Shown here piece by piece: positions 62,544-64,000 of a stretch of 64,000 bases of DNA. The stretch is from NCBI RefSeq assembly GCF_900129125.1, contig NZ_FQVJ01000012.1, positions 1-64,000 of the forward strand, given 5' to 3'. Below the pieces are notes generated by a model, which ran no database searches, was not told the origin of the DNA, and saw nothing but the letters and a program-made list of their open reading frames with translations. The number at the start of each line of letters is the position of its first letter. The stretch's first letter is position 1. The translations under genes were made by a program, and so were the position numbers. This DNA comes from Acidocella aminolytica 101 = DSM 11237. Lineage in GTDB: Bacteria > Pseudomonadota > Alphaproteobacteria > Acetobacterales > Acetobacteraceae.

Positions 62544-63416
62544 TCAGACCTCGAAACTTTCGGGCGGCACGGGAGACTTCACACTCATTGCGCTGCCGGC
62601 GGAAGCGGCCATGATGCAGAGCATGGCACCCCATTGCAGCAGGGTCAGACTCTCCCCCAGCACCACGAACCCCGCGAGCGCGGCGATGGCGGGGGCAGCA
62701 CTGAGTAGAATGGAAAAGGCTCGAGAAGAGAGACGCTTCATCGCCTCCATCTCCAGCGAGTAAGGCACGGCGCTGGAGAGCAGCGCCACCGCCAAAGCGA
62801 GCCCCAGCTCCCACGGACGCAGGGCGGAAAAATGCAGAACCGAGATGCCGAGCGGCGCCACGATAAGGGCGGCCACAGCCATGCCCCAACTCACGGCATC
62901 CGCGCCCAGCTTACCGGCAACACGTTTGCCGGAGACGATGTAAAGTGCCCAGCACAAAGCTGCCCCCAGCGCGAAGGCGATGCCCACTGGGTTCAGCTTG
63001 CTATGCACATGCAAGGGTAGCAGCAGCGCCAAGCCGGCAGCCACCAGGGCCAGCCACCAAAAGTCCCGCGGGCGGCGGGAGTTGAGCAGCACGATGACCA
63101 GCGGCCCGGTGACTTCAATACCCACCGCAATGCCTATGGGGATCCGCAGAAACGCCTGGTAGATAAACAAATTCATACCCGCCAGCATGGTGCCGTACAG
63201 AATCAAGGCTGGGCGTGTGGCACCGGGAGGCACACGGCGCCAGGGGCGGCGCAGCATGGCCAGCAGGCAGGCTGCGAACACTACGCGCAGGGCCGTTACC
63301 CCCAGCGGATTGATCTCCGCGAACAAGAGCTTCGCGCAGGCTGCGCCGAGATTGACTGAAATCTGCGAGGCCAGCACCGCGCCCAGCCCCGCCAGTGTGG
63401 CACTGGGGCGCTTCAT
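62544..63416 (-). CDS. EamA/DMT transporter, RhtA-like
   Basis: A 290-residue permease with ten hydrophobic helices in two EamA repeats. NPLGVTALRVVFAACLLAML and ALCWALYIVSGKRVAGK match the RhtA threonine/homoserine exporter branch. Substrate unknown here. It sits between the reductase (converging, four bases apart) and the ceramide-synthase-like gene upstream, with which it may form an operon (8-base gap). Confidence 0.87.
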   Translation of the reverse strand: MKRPSATLAGLGAVLASQISVNLGAACAKLLFAEINPLGVTALRVVFAACLLAMLRRPWRRVPPGATRPALILYGTMLAGMNLFIYQAFLRIPIGIAVGIEVTGPLVIVLLNSRRPRDFWWLALVAAGLALLLPLHVHSKLNPVGIAFALGAALCWALYIVSGKRVAGKLGADAVSWGMAVAALIVAPLGISVLHFSALRPWELGLALAVALLSSAVPYSLEMEAMKRLSSRAFSILLSAAPAIAALAGFVVLGESLTLLQWGAMLCIMAASAGSAMSVKSPVPPESFEV

Positions 63417-63424
63417 GCGCTGGC

Positions 63425-64000
63425 TTACAACCCAGCTTCAAACACGCGGTAGGTTTTATACGGCTTGGCGTCCAGGCTCTCGATCATGCGACGCATGGGC
63501 ATGTTGTCTTCAAGAATCCAGGACAGCTCGATATGGGTGTAGCCCATTTTCAGCCCTTCGCGGCGGACCATGTCGATCATCAGATAGGGCAGCAGACTGC
63601 CGATCATGTCCTTGGCAGCGGCGCGGCGGACCCCCATCAGCGGCACGCGGGCGGTTTTGACACCCGCCACCTTCAGCCGCCAGAGCAGCTTGACCCAGCC
63701 GAAGGGAAGAATCTTGCCGTCCAGCCCATTGATGGCCTCATTCAAGTTGGGGAGGGCGATCATGAAGGCTACCGGCTCACCATTGCGCTCTACCAAGCTA
63801 GTCATACGCGGGTTGAGCAGCGGTTTCAGCGATTTGGCGAGATAATCCGTCTCGGTCTCGGTCAGCGGCACAAAGCCCCAATTATTCGCCCAGGCATCGT
63901 TGAAGATGGAGGTGACGTTCTTGATCTCCTCCTTGATGCGCTTCATGTCCAGGGGCCGCACGGTGATGCCCGATGGCAACTGGCGGGAGAGCAGGCGCTG
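63425..64000 (-). CDS. Bacterial ceramide synthase-like GNAT acyltransferase, C-terminal part
   Basis: The last 191 codons of a gene that continues beyond the right edge. The visible region has NDAWANNWGFVPLTETETDY, then VERNGEPVAFMIALPNLNEA, ILPFGWVKLLWRLKVAG and MGVRRAAAKDMIGSLLP, and ends with ELSWILEDNMPMRRMIESL and YRVFEAGL. This is the GNAT-like family that includes Caulobacter bCerS, which N-acylates 3-oxosphinganine. The substrate fits the neighbouring spt and reductase genes. Related GNAT proteins of unknown role exist, so the name remains an inference. Confidence 0.75.
   Translation of the reverse strand, partial: QRLLSRQLPSGITVRPLDMKRIKEEIKNVTSIFNDAWANNWGFVPLTETETDYLAKSLKPLLNPRMTSLVERNGEPVAFMIALPNLNEAINGLDGKILPFGWVKLLWRLKVAGVKTARVPLMGVRRAAAKDMIGSLLPYLMIDMVRREGLKMGYTHIELSWILEDNMPMRRMIESLDAKPYKTYRVFEAGL

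Overview
The window reads as a chromosome segment of a GC-rich alphaproteobacterium, most likely an acetic-acid-bacteria relative (Acetobacteraceae/Rhodospirillales). Reasons: a PHB cluster with PhaR, a fabD-fabG-acpP-fabF-mltG operon, DUF1489, DUF465, an ATM1-type exporter, ArfB, a Hint-domain secreted protein of a kind common in Acetobacteraceae, and a bacterial sphingolipid gene set. Nearly all of it is dense, ordinary chromosome. Exceptions are a decayed polysaccharide-export gene near 22.4 kb and an AT-rich island near 49.4 kb. I saw no tRNA, rRNA, CRISPR array, intact transposase or phage gene.

Left part (1-15 kb): the start of a 3-oxoacid CoA-transferase; PHB synthesis (thiolase, PhaC-like synthase with a very small PhaE-like partner, divergent PhaR); a fatty-acid operon ending in mltG; an amine oxidase behind a long palindrome; ilvC overlapping a DUF1489 gene that seems to start at ATT; an inositol dehydrogenase and sugar isomerase pair; and an unknown membrane protein.

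Middle (15-46 kb): ppc and acs; a cold-shock gene; class II aldolase; the remnant of a Wza/GumB-like export protein; an MFS transporter; cupin; dihydroorotase; a heptosyltransferase-like GT9; YgfZ. Then come a PDVA-repeat protein, a giant GT2-GT4 fusion and a Hint metalloprotease that shares a 'GWA' module with the fusion, followed by NUDIX/ATM1, rpmB-arfB, a B12 riboswitch with btuB, ydcH-purE-purK, a TetR regulator with operator-like repeats, bfd-bfr under tandem Fur-box-like sites, and two esterases.

Right part (46-64 kb): a glycosyltransferase with a coupled leader ORF and a Wzx-like flippase, the AT-rich island, then what I regard as the key locus. It holds a PIG-L deacetylase, a GT4, serine palmitoyltransferase with its own ACP, an LptF/LptG pair, a CDP-alcohol phosphotransferase, an inositol-1-phosphate cytidylyltransferase-like enzyme, myo-inositol-1-phosphate synthase, a GT32-like enzyme, a fatty acyl-AMP ligase, a CerR-like reductase, an EamA transporter and a bacterial ceramide synthase-like GNAT protein at the edge. 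Together these predict synthesis and export of an inositol-phosphate sphingolipid, perhaps capped with glucosamine. This would resemble the core of eukaryotic glycosyl-inositol-phosphoceramides, but with the inositol (not the lipid) activated by CTP. The family assignments are well supported. The product is my inference.
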